A DNA stretch of 64,000 bases from DATEDA01 sp963754305 (GCA_963754305.1 CAVWFR010000024.1:1-64000), one strand, 5' to 3'; positions 17,152 to 28,528 are shown, counted from the stretch's first letter. Notes: generated from the sequence alone by a model not told the origin. Program-made: numbers and translations.

Positions 17152-18675
17152 ATGCCGCTCGACACCCAGCGCTCCGACCTCACGCTCGGCATCGTCGGCA
17201 CCGGGATCATGGGCCGCGGCATCGCGCAGATCGGCGCCCAGGCCGGCGTGCGCGTCATGCTCTACGACACCCGCGCCGACGCCGCGCCGGCGGCAAAGGA
17301 CTACGTTGCGACCACGCTCGCAAAGCTCGCCGAGAAAGGCCGAGTGACACCCGAGGCCGCGGCGCGCGCCACCGGACTGTTGGAGATCGCACACGTCCTG
17401 CCCCACCTCTCGTCGTGCCACCTGGTTATCGAGGCGATCGCCGAGAACCTCGAGGCCAAGCGGGAGCTCTTCCGGAATCTCGAGCAGGTGGTCGCCGACG
17501 ATTGCCTCATCGCGACCAACACGTCGTCGCTCCAGGTCACCGCGATCGCGGCCGCCTGCCGGCGACCCGAGCGCGTGGGCGGGTTTCACTTCTTCAACCC
17601 GGTGCCGCTGATGAAGGTGGTCGAGGTGATCGGCGGGGTGTTGACCGCGCCGTGGGTGATCGAAGCGCTGACCGCGCTCGCACGCCGCTGCGGCCACACG
17701 CCGGTGCGCGCCGCGGACACACCGGGCTTCATCGTCAACCACGCCGGACGCGGGTTCGGGACCGAAGCGTTGCAGACCCTGCGCGAAGGGGTGGCCGAGT
17801 TCTACGAGATCGATCGCATCTTGCGCGACTGCGCCGGGTTCCGCATGGGCCCGTTCGAGCTGTTCGATCTCACCGGACTCGATGTCTCGCACCCGGTGAT
17901 GGAGTCGATCTACAACCAGTACTACCAGGAACCGCGCTATCGCCCCTCGCCGCTCACCGGCCAGCGCGTGGTCGCCGGGCTGCTCGGGCGCAAATCGGCC
18001 AACCGGGGGTTCTACGAGTACGTGGACGGCACTGCCAGGCCGATGCCCGTCGCCGCCGCGCCGCAGGTGCCGGTACCCAAGGTGTGGATAGCGCCGCACG
18101 GGCTGCACGACGCGGTCGCCGCGACCGTCGCGACGCTTGGCGCGAGCCTCGATCGCGGCGACCGTCCGGGGCCCGAGTCGCTCGTCCTCGTCGCGCCCCT
18201 CGGCGTGGACGCAACGCGCGCCGCGCTCGCCGAGCGCGCCGACCCGACGCGCACGGTCGCCGTCGACGCGCTGTTCGGGCTCGCGAAGCGCCGCACGCTG
18301 ATGACCACCCCGGCCACCGCGGTGGAGATGCGCGACGCCGCGCACGCGCTGTTCGCGCGCGACGGCGTGCCGGTGTCGGTGATCCGCGACAGCGCGGGCT
18401 TCGTCGCCCAGCGGGTCGTGGCGCACGTCGTCAACATCGGCTGCGACATCGTGCAGCAGCGGATCTGCTCCCCGGCCGACCTCGACGCCGCCGTGACGCT
18501 CGGGCTCGGCTATCCGCGCGGGCCGCTCGCCTGGGGCGATGCGATCGGTCCGGCGCGCGTGCTGGAGATCCTCGACGGGCTGCACACCGCGTCCGGCGAT
18601 CCGCGCTATCGCGCGAGTCCGTGGCTGCGGCGCCGCGCCACCCTTGGTCTATCATTGCTGCACGCCGAGGCGTGA
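17152..18675 (+). CDS. 3-hydroxyacyl-CoA dehydrogenase (PaaH/3-hydroxybutyryl-CoA type)
   Basis: 507 residues. It oxidises 3-hydroxyacyl-CoA to 3-oxoacyl-CoA with NAD+. The Rossmann motif GIVGTGIMGRGIA begins at residue 13, and the catalytic His lies in GGFHFFNPVPLMKVVEV. Two C-terminal 3HCDH domains follow (DTPGFIVNHAGRGFGTEAL and DSAGFVAQRVVAHVVNIGCDI), the double-domain layout of PaaH-type enzymes. It sits 36 bases ahead of gcdH on the same strand, consistent with a glutaryl-CoA/aromatic degradation operon. Confidence 0.92.
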   Translation: MPLDTQRSDLTLGIVGTGIMGRGIAQIGAQAGVRVMLYDTRADAAPAAKDYVATTLAKLAEKGRVTPEAAARATGLLEIAHVLPHLSSCHLVIEAIAENLEAKRELFRNLEQVVADDCLIATNTSSLQVTAIAAACRRPERVGGFHFFNPVPLMKVVEVIGGVLTAPWVIEALTALARRCGHTPVRAADTPGFIVNHAGRGFGTEALQTLREGVAEFYEIDRILRDCAGFRMGPFELFDLTGLDVSHPVMESIYNQYYQEPRYRPSPLTGQRVVAGLLGRKSANRGFYEYVDGTARPMPVAAAPQVPVPKVWIAPHGLHDAVAATVATLGASLDRGDRPGPESLVLVAPLGVDATRAALAERADPTRTVAVDALFGLAKRRTLMTTPATAVEMRDAAHALFARDGVPVSVIRDSAGFVAQRVVAHVVNIGCDIVQQRICSPADLDAAVTLGLGYPRGPLAWGDAIGPARVLEILDGLHTASGDPRYRASPWLRRRATLGLSLLHAEA

Positions 18676-18711
18676 TGCCTCGGCGCACTTGGCGCGCACG
18701 GAAGGAAAACC

Positions 18712-19908
18712 ATGAACGCACCCGAGCTCAAGCCGAAGCCCGAGTTCCAGTGGGACGACCCGTTCCTCCTGGAGGACCAGCTTACCGAGGACGAGCGGAT
18801 GGTGCGCGACAGCGCACGCGCGTACTGCCAGGAGCGGCTCCTGCCGCGGGTGCTCGAGGCGACACGCAAGGAGAAGTTCGACCGCGAGATCATGAACGAG
18901 CTCGGCGCGCTGGGTTTTCTCGGCTCGACGATCGAGGGCTATGGCTGCGCCGGCGTGAACCATGTCTCCTACGGCCTCGTCGCCCGCGAGGTGGAGCGGG
19001 TCGACTCCGGCTACCGCTCGGCGATGAGCGTGCAGAGCTCGCTCGTCATGCATCCGATCCACGCCTACGGTAGCGAGGCGCAGCGCCGGAAGTACCTGCC
19101 GAAGCTCGCTACGGGCGAGTGGGTGGGCTGCTTCGGGCTCACCGAGCCCAACCACGGCTCCGATCCCGGCTCGATGCAGACCCGGGCGAAGAAGACCGCC
19201 GGCGGCTATGTCCTCAGCGGATCGAAGATGTGGATCACCAACTCGCCGATCGCCGACGTGTTCGTCGTCTGGGCGAAGACCGAGGACGGGGTGATCCGGG
19301 GGTTCATCCTGGACAAAGGGATGAAGGGCCTCTCGGCGCCGAAGATCGAAGGCAAGATGAGCCTGCGCGCCTCGATCACCGGCGAGATCGTCATGGACGA
19401 AGTGCCGGTCCCCGAAGAGAACCTGCTGCCGGACGCGACAGGTCTGGGCGGCCCGTTCGGTTGCCTCAACAAGGCACGCTACGGCATCAGCTGGGGGGCG
19501 CTCGGCGCGGCCGAGGACTGCTGGCACCGCGCGCGGCAGTACACGCTCGACCGCAAGCAGTTCGGGCGTCCGCTCGCGGCGAACCAGCTCATCCAGCTCA
19601 AGCTCGCCAACATGATGACCGAGATCACCCTCGGGCTGCAGGCGTGCCTGCGGGTCGGGCGGCTGATGGACGAGGGGCGGGCGGCACCGGAGATGGTGTC
19701 GCTCGTGAAGCGCAACTCCTGCGGGAAGTCGCTCGAGATCGCCCGTATCGCCCGCGACATGCACGGCGGCAACGGCATCGCCGACGAGTTTCACGTCATC
19801 CGCCACGTGATCAACCTGGAAACGGTCAACACCTACGAAGGCACGCACGACATCCATGCCCTCATCCTCGGCCGGGCGCAGACCGGGATCCAGGCTTTCA
19901 CGAGTTGA
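18712..19908 (+). CDS. gcdH: Glutaryl-CoA dehydrogenase
   Basis: 398 residues. This FAD enzyme converts glutaryl-CoA to crotonyl-CoA plus CO2 in lysine, tryptophan and benzoate breakdown. The acyl-CoA dehydrogenase signatures CFGLTEPNHGSDPGSM and MHGGNGIADEFHVIRH are present. The catalytic Glu is in NTYEGTHDIHALILGRAQTG (about residue 376), a wording diagnostic of GcdH. GGAAG lies upstream of ATG 18712. The stop overlaps the TTG start of tag. Confidence 0.94.
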   Translation: MNAPELKPKPEFQWDDPFLLEDQLTEDERMVRDSARAYCQERLLPRVLEATRKEKFDREIMNELGALGFLGSTIEGYGCAGVNHVSYGLVAREVERVDSGYRSAMSVQSSLVMHPIHAYGSEAQRRKYLPKLATGEWVGCFGLTEPNHGSDPGSMQTRAKKTAGGYVLSGSKMWITNSPIADVFVVWAKTEDGVIRGFILDKGMKGLSAPKIEGKMSLRASITGEIVMDEVPVPEENLLPDATGLGGPFGCLNKARYGISWGALGAAEDCWHRARQYTLDRKQFGRPLAANQLIQLKLANMMTEITLGLQACLRVGRLMDEGRAAPEMVSLVKRNSCGKSLEIARIARDMHGGNGIADEFHVIRHVINLETVNTYEGTHDIHALILGRAQTGIQAFTS

Positions 19909-20492
19909 GCGGAGCCGACGGCCGCAAGCGGTGCCCGTGGTGTCTGGGCAGCGAGGCGTACGTCCGCTACCACGACGAGGAGTGGGGCGTCCCGGTCCAC
20001 GACGACCGGGTGCTCCTCGAGTTCCTCATCCTGGAAGGGGCGCAGGCAGGCCTCGCCTGGTCGACCATCCTCGCCAAGCGCGATAACTACCGGCGGGCCT
20101 TCGTCAGCTTCGACGCCGAGCGGATCGCCCGGTTCGGGCGCCGGGACGTCGCGCGGCTGATGCGCGACGCCGGGATCGTCCGCCACCGCCTCAAGATCGA
20201 ATCGGCGATCTCGAACGCGCGCGCCGCGCTCGACATCGCCGAGCGCCATGGCAGTCTCGACGCCTACCTGTGGCGGTTCGTCGACGGCCGGCCGATCGCA
20301 AACCGCAGGCGTTCGTTGCGGCAGGTGCCGGCGCGGACGGGCGTGTCGGATGCCCTCTCGAAGGACTTGCGGCAGAACGGTTTCCGCTTCGTCGGGTCCA
20401 CCATCTGCTACGCTTTCATGCAGGCGGTCGGCCTGGCCAACGACCATTTGGTAACCTGCTTTCGACACCCGCAGGTTGCCTCGCTACAATGA
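19905..20492 (+). CDS. tag: DNA-3-methyladenine glycosylase I
   Basis: 195 residues. It removes 3-methyladenine from alkylated DNA. Zinc-site residues fit the family: Cys10 and His23 in RCPWCLGSEAYVRYHDEEWG, and the HxxxC of DHLVTCF at the C-terminus. Core motifs EFLILEGAQAGLAWSTIL and GFRFVGSTICYAFMQA.G are intact. The start is a TTG at 19905 inside the gcdH stop (TTGA). Coupling a repair gene to gcdH has no obvious logic and may be incidental packing. Confidence 0.92.
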   Translation: MSGADGRKRCPWCLGSEAYVRYHDEEWGVPVHDDRVLLEFLILEGAQAGLAWSTILAKRDNYRRAFVSFDAERIARFGRRDVARLMRDAGIVRHRLKIESAISNARAALDIAERHGSLDAYLWRFVDGRPIANRRRSLRQVPARTGVSDALSKDLRQNGFRFVGSTICYAFMQAVGLANDHLVTCFRHPQVASLQ

Positions 20493-20558
20493 GGCCGGTG
20501 AGGAAGCTGGGGTGGGACGCTCGGGGCTCGGACCCAACGCTGTAACAGAGGTGACGCG

Positions 20559-21191
20559 ATGAGAGTTGTTTTTCGCCTGCTCGCCGGCGCGCTTGCGCTG
20601 GCGGCGATCCTGGTGCAACCGGCCGCGGCGCAGGGCGGGAGCGCGACGACCGACGACGCCGTGTTCCTGATCGCCGCGCCGGCGTTCCGCGATCCGGAGT
20701 ACCGGCAGACGGTGCTGATCGCCAGCCCGACCGCGAACGGCGGGCATATCGGCGTCATCCTCAACAAGCCTACGCGGCGCTCGCTTTCCAGCCTGTTCCC
20801 GGAGCACGAGCCCTCGAAGCGCGTCACCGAGCCCGTCTTCTTCGGCGGGCCGTTCTCCACCAGCGCGCTCGTCGCGGTGGTCCGCGGCGAGCGGAGCCCG
20901 GGCGCCGGCTCGCTCGCGGTGATGTCGAACCTGTACCTCGCGATCAACGTCAACACCATCGACAAGATCATCGAGGAGCGGCCCAACGACGCGCGCTTCT
21001 ATGTCGGCTATGTCGGCTGGCGGCCGGGCGAGCTGCGCCGGGAGATCGACCGCGGCCTGTGGTTCGTGCTGAACCCCGACGCGAACACCGTCTTCCGCAA
21101 GGACACCGACCAGCTCTGGGACGAGTTGCTGCGGATGGCCCGGCAGATCAACGCGGGGGTGGCGCTCGACGAGGCGCCGGCAACCCGCTAA
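20559..21191 (+). CDS. YqgE/AlgH-family protein with signal peptide (paralogue 1)
   Basis: 210 residues. The UPF0301/AlgH fold is marked by FLIAAPAFRDPEYRQTVLIAS, GVILNKPTRRSL, FFGGPF and the later ARFYVGYVGWRPGELRREI. Family members are normally cytoplasmic and of unclear function (AlgH affects alginate regulation in Pseudomonas). Here residues 1-25 form a clear signal peptide ending in AAAQ, so export is predicted. Sixteen bases separate it from a second, diverged copy. A GAGGTG ribosome binding site precedes ATG 20559. Confidence 0.88.
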   Translation: MRVVFRLLAGALALAAILVQPAAAQGGSATTDDAVFLIAAPAFRDPEYRQTVLIASPTANGGHIGVILNKPTRRSLSSLFPEHEPSKRVTEPVFFGGPFSTSALVAVVRGERSPGAGSLAVMSNLYLAINVNTIDKIIEERPNDARFYVGYVGWRPGELRREIDRGLWFVLNPDANTVFRKDTDQLWDELLRMARQINAGVALDEAPATR

Positions 21192-21207
21192 CGGAGACTC
21201 GACCGCC

Positions 21208-21810
21208 GTGCGCGCGGCTGCCGTACTTGCCGTAGCGCTCGCGCTCGCCATTCACGCGGCGGGCGCGCAGCAGATCCCGGAGCGCGGTTTCTTCCTGGTC
21301 GCGAAGCCGAGCATCCTCGACCCGAATTTCAGCCGCAGCGTCGTCCTGGTCACCCACGCCCCCGACGGCGCGTCGCTGGGCGTGATCCTCAACCGGCCGA
21401 CCGAGCAGTCGCTGGCCGACATCCTGCCGGGCAACGAGCAGCTCGCACGTTTCACCGAGCCCCTGCATTTCGGCGGCCCGGTCGAGCGCGTCGGGCTCTT
21501 CGCCGTGTTCCGCGCCGCCGACAGCGTCGGGCAGTCGTTCCCGGTCATCGAAGACGTGCACCTCGCGCTCCACCCGGCAACGGTCGAGCAGCTGTTCCTC
21601 AAACCGCCCATGGCGGTGCGCTTCTTCGTCGGGTACGCCGGCTGGGCGCCGGGCCAGCTGCGAGACGAGCTCGGGCGGGGCGATTGGTGGGTGGTCGAAG
21701 CCGATGCGGACACCATCTTTCGCAAGAACACCGCCACGCTATGGGACGATCTCTCCCGCCGCGCGCGCTCGGTTACCGCGCTACGCCAGTCCCCGCACGC
21801 GGTGTACTGA
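21208..21810 (+). CDS. YqgE/AlgH-family protein with signal peptide (paralogue 2)
   Basis: 200 residues starting at GTG 21208, with GGAG upstream. Signal peptide MRAAAVLAVALALAIHAAGA is followed by an AlgH core parallel to paralogue 1: GFFLVAKPSILDPNFSRSVVLVTH, GVILNRPTEQSL, LHFGGPVERVGLF and VRFFVGYAGWAPGQLRDEL. The shared ending DADTIFRKNTATLWDDL compares with DANTVFRKDTDQLWDEL in copy 1, which shows a tandem duplication followed by divergence. Function is unknown; the pair may form a periplasmic heteromer. Confidence 0.87.
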   Translation: MRAAAVLAVALALAIHAAGAQQIPERGFFLVAKPSILDPNFSRSVVLVTHAPDGASLGVILNRPTEQSLADILPGNEQLARFTEPLHFGGPVERVGLFAVFRAADSVGQSFPVIEDVHLALHPATVEQLFLKPPMAVRFFVGYAGWAPGQLRDELGRGDWWVVEADADTIFRKNTATLWDDLSRRARSVTALRQSPHAVY

Positions 21811-21848
21811 ACGAAGTGACTATCGCGGCCGCGTGCGGCGGCGATTAG

Positions 21849-21886
21849 CCTGTGATCGGGGAGCGCGAGGGGGCAAGCCCCCTCGC
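21849..21886. repeat. Dispersed hairpin repeat, copy A
   Basis: CCTGTGATC is followed by GGAG and a perfect 9-base stem (GCGAGGGGG / CCCCCTCGC, loop CAAG). It lies between convergent genes and may also end transcription. Related sequences occur at 53241-53276 and 60332-60365. Confidence 0.55.
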
Positions 21887-21900
21887 CTCGTTACAACCCC

Positions 21901-24498
<2,598 letters not shown>

Positions 24499-24604
24499 GG
24501 GCGTCTCCGCAAAGTATCCGGACCGGGGGCACTGCCCCGTTAGCAATCTATCTCCGGCGGATCCGGGCGTCTTCCTTCTTCGTGCTGCGGTCCGCGCTCT
24601 CAGT

Positions 24605-24633
24605 TTATGCGGACAATTGCCGGTTTTTTCAAG
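24605..24633 (-). promoter_or_regulatory. Sigma-32 (heat-shock) promoter of clpB
   Basis: On the minus strand CTTGAAA (24633-24627) is followed after 14 bases by CCGCATAA (24612-24605). The RpoH consensus is CTTGAAA, 13-15 bases, CCCCATnT. Position upstream of clpB supports the call. Confidence 0.75.
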
Positions 24634-24708
24634 CGGGCCGGGCGGTTGCCGTTCTGCCCTCGCCCTGGCCCGCGGTACACTCGCCAATCCCTTGAACCTG
24701 CAGCAGGA

Positions 24709-26001
24709 ATGATGAAATTCGAGCTCGAATGGCGCATCGGCAAGTACCCGATCACGCAGGAGATCGGGCGCGGCGCCACGAGCCGGGTGTACCTAGGCCG
24801 CGATCCGTTCGCCGACCGAGACGTCGCGATCAAGGTGTTCTTCTTCGAGGAAAGCGTCAGTGAGCAGACCGCCAAGCTGCTGCGCAAGGGCTTCCTCGCG
24901 GAGGCCGCGCTCGCGGGCCGACTGAATCACCCGCACATCGTCGCGATCTACGACGCGGTCAGCGAGCCGGAGTACAGCTACATCGTGATGGAGTACGTCA
25001 AGGGCACCACCCTGGAAACGTACGCCGAGATCGACCGTCTGCTGCCGCTGTCGAAGGTGGTCGAGGTGGTCTTCAAGTGCATCCGGGCGCTCGACTATGC
25101 GTTCCAGATGGGCGTGATCCACCGCGACATCAAGCCCGGCAACATCCTCTACAGCCCCGAGGGCGAGATCAAGGTGAGCGACTTCGGCGCTTCGTTCCAG
25201 GAGGCGCTCGCGCAGGACACGACCCAGCTCACCGGCATCGGGTCGCCGGCCTACATGTCGCCCGAGCAGGTCCGGCTGGAGGAGCTCACGCATCAGACCG
25301 ACATCTACTCGCTCGGCGTGGTGATGTACAAGATGCTGACCGGCCGGCTGCCGTTCAACGCCTCGAACCAGCTCTCGCTCACCTACGAAATCTTGAACGT
25401 CGTGCCGCCGCCGCCGTCTCAGCTGCGGCCCGAGCTGCCGCCGCTCCTCGACGAGATCTGCATGCGCGCGATGCGGAAGAGCTCGAAGGAACGCTACCAG
25501 ACCTGGATCGACTTCGGCAAGGATCTCTCGAAGGCGTTCACCGCGCTGCGGCTCGCCGGCGAGACGATCTCCGACTCGGCGAAGTTCAACGAGCTGCGCA
25601 CGCTCGCGTTCTTCGAGGACTTCGACGACGTCACCCTGTGGGAGGCGCTGCGGATCAGCGCCTGGCGGGCGATTCCCGGCGGCACCGTGGTGATCCGCGA
25701 GGGCGACAGCGGCGAGAGCTTCTATCTGCTGGTCGAGGGCGAGGTCGACGTCTCCGTCAATCGCACCTCGATCAACACGGTCCGCCGGGGCGGCTGCTTC
25801 GGCGAGCTCCTGTACTTCAGCGAGAAGATCGCGCATCGGACGACTACGATCACCACCACCACCGACGTCACCGTGGTGGAAATCAAGACGATCGCGCTCA
25901 AGGTCGCCAGCGCCGGCTGCCAGGTGAGCTTCCAGAAGGCGTTCATGCGGGTGCTTATCGACCGCCTCACTCAGGCGAACGCCAAGCTCGCGACGAAGTA
26001 G
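24709..26001 (+). CDS. Ser/Thr protein kinase with C-terminal cyclic-nucleotide-binding domain
   Basis: 430 residues. It has a complete Hanks-type kinase: glycine loop GRGATSRVYLG (20-30), Lys42, HRDIKPGN (138-145), DFG (158-160) and SPAYMSPEQ. A linker leads to a CAP/cNMP-binding domain (WRAIPGGTVVIREGDSGESFYLLVEGEVDVSVN, from about 320) that ends at the C-terminus. No membrane segment is present, so it is cytoplasmic. It could be a kinase gated by cAMP, c-di-GMP or another ligand. The phosphate-binding cassette normally reads FGE-(LIV)AL...RxA; here FGELLYFSEKIAHRTTTI is only partly matching, so nucleotide binding is uncertain. The ATG at 24709 follows GCAGGA. It is divergent from clpB. Confidence 0.88.
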   Translation: MMKFELEWRIGKYPITQEIGRGATSRVYLGRDPFADRDVAIKVFFFEESVSEQTAKLLRKGFLAEAALAGRLNHPHIVAIYDAVSEPEYSYIVMEYVKGTTLETYAEIDRLLPLSKVVEVVFKCIRALDYAFQMGVIHRDIKPGNILYSPEGEIKVSDFGASFQEALAQDTTQLTGIGSPAYMSPEQVRLEELTHQTDIYSLGVVMYKMLTGRLPFNASNQLSLTYEILNVVPPPPSQLRPELPPLLDEICMRAMRKSSKERYQTWIDFGKDLSKAFTALRLAGETISDSAKFNELRTLAFFEDFDDVTLWEALRISAWRAIPGGTVVIREGDSGESFYLLVEGEVDVSVNRTSINTVRRGGCFGELLYFSEKIAHRTTTITTTTDVTVVEIKTIALKVASAGCQVSFQKAFMRVLIDRLTQANAKLATK

Positions 26002-26014
26002 CGCGCGCCGGTCC

Positions 26015-26938
26015 TCAGCGCCGCGCCGCGCGTTGCGGCAGCGGCGCCACCTGCTCCTCGCGCAGATCCCAGGTGCGGCGCAAGCCGTCCAGCAGCGCGA
26101 GGATCAGCGGATCCTGCGACCGTTCCTGCGGGTAAATGAACCAGAGGGTGGTCGTCCCGCGCCCCTGGTCCCAGAGGCAGATCTCCCCGGCCGCCTCCCT
26201 GGCGAGCGCTACGTCCTCGCGCATCAGCGATAGCCCGACACCCGAGGCCACGAGCGAGCTGACGACCGACTCCTGATCGGCCTCGACCACCTTGGTCGGG
26301 GCGACGCCGTGGCCCCGGAACAGCGCCTGGACCAGCCGGTTGTGGGAGCTGATCGGCGGCGTGAGGATCCACGGCAGCGCGGCGATGGCGGGCCAGTCGG
26401 CGCCGGCCACGCGGCTCCGCCAGCCGGCGGGCGCGGCTACGCGGTAGACGAGCGAGCGCAACGGCAGGCCGGACACGCCGGGGGTTGCCAGCTCGCCGTA
26501 GTAGAAGCTCGCGTCGAGCCCGCCATCCCGCACCTTCTCCAGGGCGGCGCCGGAGATCTCATGGTGGAGCTCGAGCTGGAGCAGCGGGTAGCGCTCGACC
26601 ATCGCGCTCAGGAACTCGCCCACGCGGGAGAGCCCGGGCTCGAGGATCGTCCCGACGGAGGCCTTGCCCGCGACCTCGCCCTTCAGCGCGCTCGCTTCGT
26701 TCCGCAGGACCTGGGCCGCCGCCAGCACCCGCTCGGCTTCGGCAAGCAGCCGCTGCCCGCCCGCGGTCAGCACCATGCCGCTCGAGGTGCGGTCGAAGAG
26801 AGCGAGGCCCAACTCGTCCTCGAGCGCCTTGATCTGGGCGCTCAGTGCGGGTTGGCTGATGTGGAGCTTCTCGGCCGCCCGGGTGAGATGGCCGGCCTCG
26901 GCGACCGCGGCGAAGCTGCGTAACTGGTAAAGCTCCAT
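26015..26938 (-). CDS. LysR-family transcriptional regulator
   Basis: 307 residues. The N-terminal winged HTH (MELYQLRSFAAVAEAGHLTRAAEKLHISQPALSAQIKALEDELG) and a periplasmic-binding-like effector domain give normal family length. LysR proteins usually control a divergent gene; here the nearest divergent gene is the DUF3563 gene at 27137, which gives no clue to the ligand. It ends 14 bases from the kinase stop (convergent). Confidence 0.93.
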   Translation of the reverse strand: MELYQLRSFAAVAEAGHLTRAAEKLHISQPALSAQIKALEDELGLALFDRTSSGMVLTAGGQRLLAEAERVLAAAQVLRNEASALKGEVAGKASVGTILEPGLSRVGEFLSAMVERYPLLQLELHHEISGAALEKVRDGGLDASFYYGELATPGVSGLPLRSLVYRVAAPAGWRSRVAGADWPAIAALPWILTPPISSHNRLVQALFRGHGVAPTKVVEADQESVVSSLVASGVGLSLMREDVALAREAAGEICLWDQGRGTTTLWFIYPQERSQDPLILALLDGLRRTWDLREEQVAPLPQRAARR

Positions 26939-26985
26939 AAGTGGCGAGAAGTATGTCCTAGAAAGGCCGTGAAACGGCTGAAATT

Positions 26986-27098
26986 TGTGCGCTGCAATGT
27001 GATGTTAGACACAGTATAACCGAGGGCGATTAACGGCATCCAAACAAGCGATTGGATTCCTTGATACCGGCCCTATATGGTGGACATGTGCGCTGCAA
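26986..27098. repeat. 12-base direct repeat in the lysR/DUF3563 intergenic region
   Basis: TGTGCGCTGCAA occurs at 26986-26997 and 27087-27098, 101 bases apart start to start. It could be a pair of binding sites for a regulator; no factor is identifiable. The second copy lies 39 bases upstream of the DUF3563 start. Confidence 0.4.
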
Positions 27099-27136
27099 CA
27101 AGTTCATCAAGTCAGCGGCGTAGAAAGGACTTTTAA

Positions 27137-27499
27137 ATGAAACTTTCACTTCCCATGTATGACGGCGACAGCATCATCCGGCGTGGTCCGACGACTGAGA
27201 TCGAGTCCCCGTCCAGCTCCATAACGATCGATTCTACGCCCGAATTGATGCATCGCAATAAAGCGGCACCCAAGCTCGCCGAAGCGTCCGGTGTCCACGC
27301 GGTCGAGCGGCAGGCCCGCCGGCTGCGCGCGCAGGCCCTCCAAGCGTACGCGGCCGGTTTTTGGCGCTGGATCGGCAGGTCGCTAGCCAACGCCCGCAAC
27401 CGGCGCGAGGAAGCGTATCTGGCTGATGCCCAATCGGTCGCCGAGCTGGAAACACGGCTGCGCAAGCTCGAACGCAGCGGCGACCTCGCCCGGGTCTAA
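27137..27499 (+). CDS. DUF3563-like small protein
   Basis: 120 residues starting at ATG 27137 behind AAAGGAC. The C-terminal third (RREEAYLADAQSVAELETRLRKLERSGDLARV) matches the DUF3563 pattern of an EAYLA..D..ELE.R.R.LE helix pair, found mainly in Burkholderiales. The N-terminal half is Ser/Thr/Pro-rich and not recognised. Function is unknown. Preceding direct repeats suggest regulated expression. Confidence 0.7.
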   Translation: MKLSLPMYDGDSIIRRGPTTEIESPSSSITIDSTPELMHRNKAAPKLAEASGVHAVERQARRLRAQALQAYAAGFWRWIGRSLANARNRREEAYLADAQSVAELETRLRKLERSGDLARV

Positions 27500-27745
27500 G
27501 TACGGGGCCTGGCGCCCCACCGAATCGAGTCCCTGCGCGCTGGGCTGTGTCCGACGGGCGGCCACCCTCCTCCTCCTCCGGCCGCCTCCGGGCCAGTCCA
27601 GCGCGCTCCGGGGCCTCTAGCCTCAGTCCGTCGACTCCAGCCGCGCTTTTCCGTCCTTTTCCCCCCGGTTTCCCGGATACTCGGCGCCTGGCGCACCGCA
27701 CCATCGTTACCTGCGCCGCATCGCCGCTTCTCCAGGAGGATCCGC

Positions 27746-28528
27746 ATGCTCAAAGGGAAGTCAGCACTCGTCACCGGCTCCACCAGCGGCATCGGGCTCG
27801 GGATCGCGCGCGCGCTCGCCGCCGAGGGCGCGAACATCATGCTGAACGGCTTTGGCGACGCGGGCGCGATCGAGACGATCCGGCGCGGCCTCGCCAACGA
27901 GTTCAGGGTCAAGGTCGGCCTCAGCGGCGCCGACATCTCCAAGCCGCCGCAGATCCACGAGCTGGTGGAGGCCGCGACCACGGCGCTCGGCGCGGTCGAC
28001 ATCCTGGTCAACAACGCCGGCATCCAGCACACCGCGCCGATCGAGACGTTCCCCGCCGAGCGCTGGGACGCGGTGATCGCGATCAATCTCTCGTCCAACT
28101 TCCACGCCATCCAGGCGGCGCTGCCGCAGATGAAGGCGCGGAACTGGGGGCGGATCATCAACATCGCCTCCGCTCACGGGCTCGTGGCCTCGGCGCAGAA
28201 GGTCGCGTATGTCGCCGCGAAGCACGGCGTCATGGGGTTGACCAAAGTGGTCGCGCTGGAGACGGCGACCACCGGCGTCACCTGCAACGCGATCTGCCCC
28301 GGCTGGGTGTTGACGCCGCTCGTGCAGAAGCAAATCGACGACCGCGCGGCGCGCGAAGGCATCCCGGTCGAGACCGCGAAGCTCGGCCTCGTCTCCGAAA
28401 AGCAACCCTCGCATGAATTCGTGACTCCGGAGCAGATCGGCGCGCTTGCGGTATTCCTGTGCTCGGATGCCGCGGCGCAGATCCGCGGCGCGGCCTACTC
28501 GATCGACGGCGGGTGGACCGCGCAGTAG
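27746..28528 (+). CDS. 3-hydroxybutyrate dehydrogenase (short-chain dehydrogenase)
   Basis: 260 residues. NAD(H)-dependent interconversion of 3-hydroxybutyrate and acetoacetate is the likely role, linked to polyhydroxybutyrate turnover. SDR marks are TGSTSGIGLGIA near residue 10, NNAG, IINIASAHGLVAS and the catalytic Tyr/Lys in YVAAKHGVMGLTK. A GDRAAREGIP-like lid and a C-terminus ending SIDGGWTAQ are typical of BdhA. AGGAGG precedes ATG 27746. Confidence 0.88.
   Translation: MLKGKSALVTGSTSGIGLGIARALAAEGANIMLNGFGDAGAIETIRRGLANEFRVKVGLSGADISKPPQIHELVEAATTALGAVDILVNNAGIQHTAPIETFPAERWDAVIAINLSSNFHAIQAALPQMKARNWGRIINIASAHGLVASAQKVAYVAAKHGVMGLTKVVALETATTGVTCNAICPGWVLTPLVQKQIDDRAAREGIPVETAKLGLVSEKQPSHEFVTPEQIGALAVFLCSDAAAQIRGAAYSIDGGWTAQ

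Noticed and set aside
16857..19073. Long plus-strand Arg-rich ORF over the 3-hydroxyacyl-CoA dehydrogenase
   Set aside because: Composition is Arg/Ala-dominated and in the wrong frame; the true dehydrogenase and gcdH frames account for the region.
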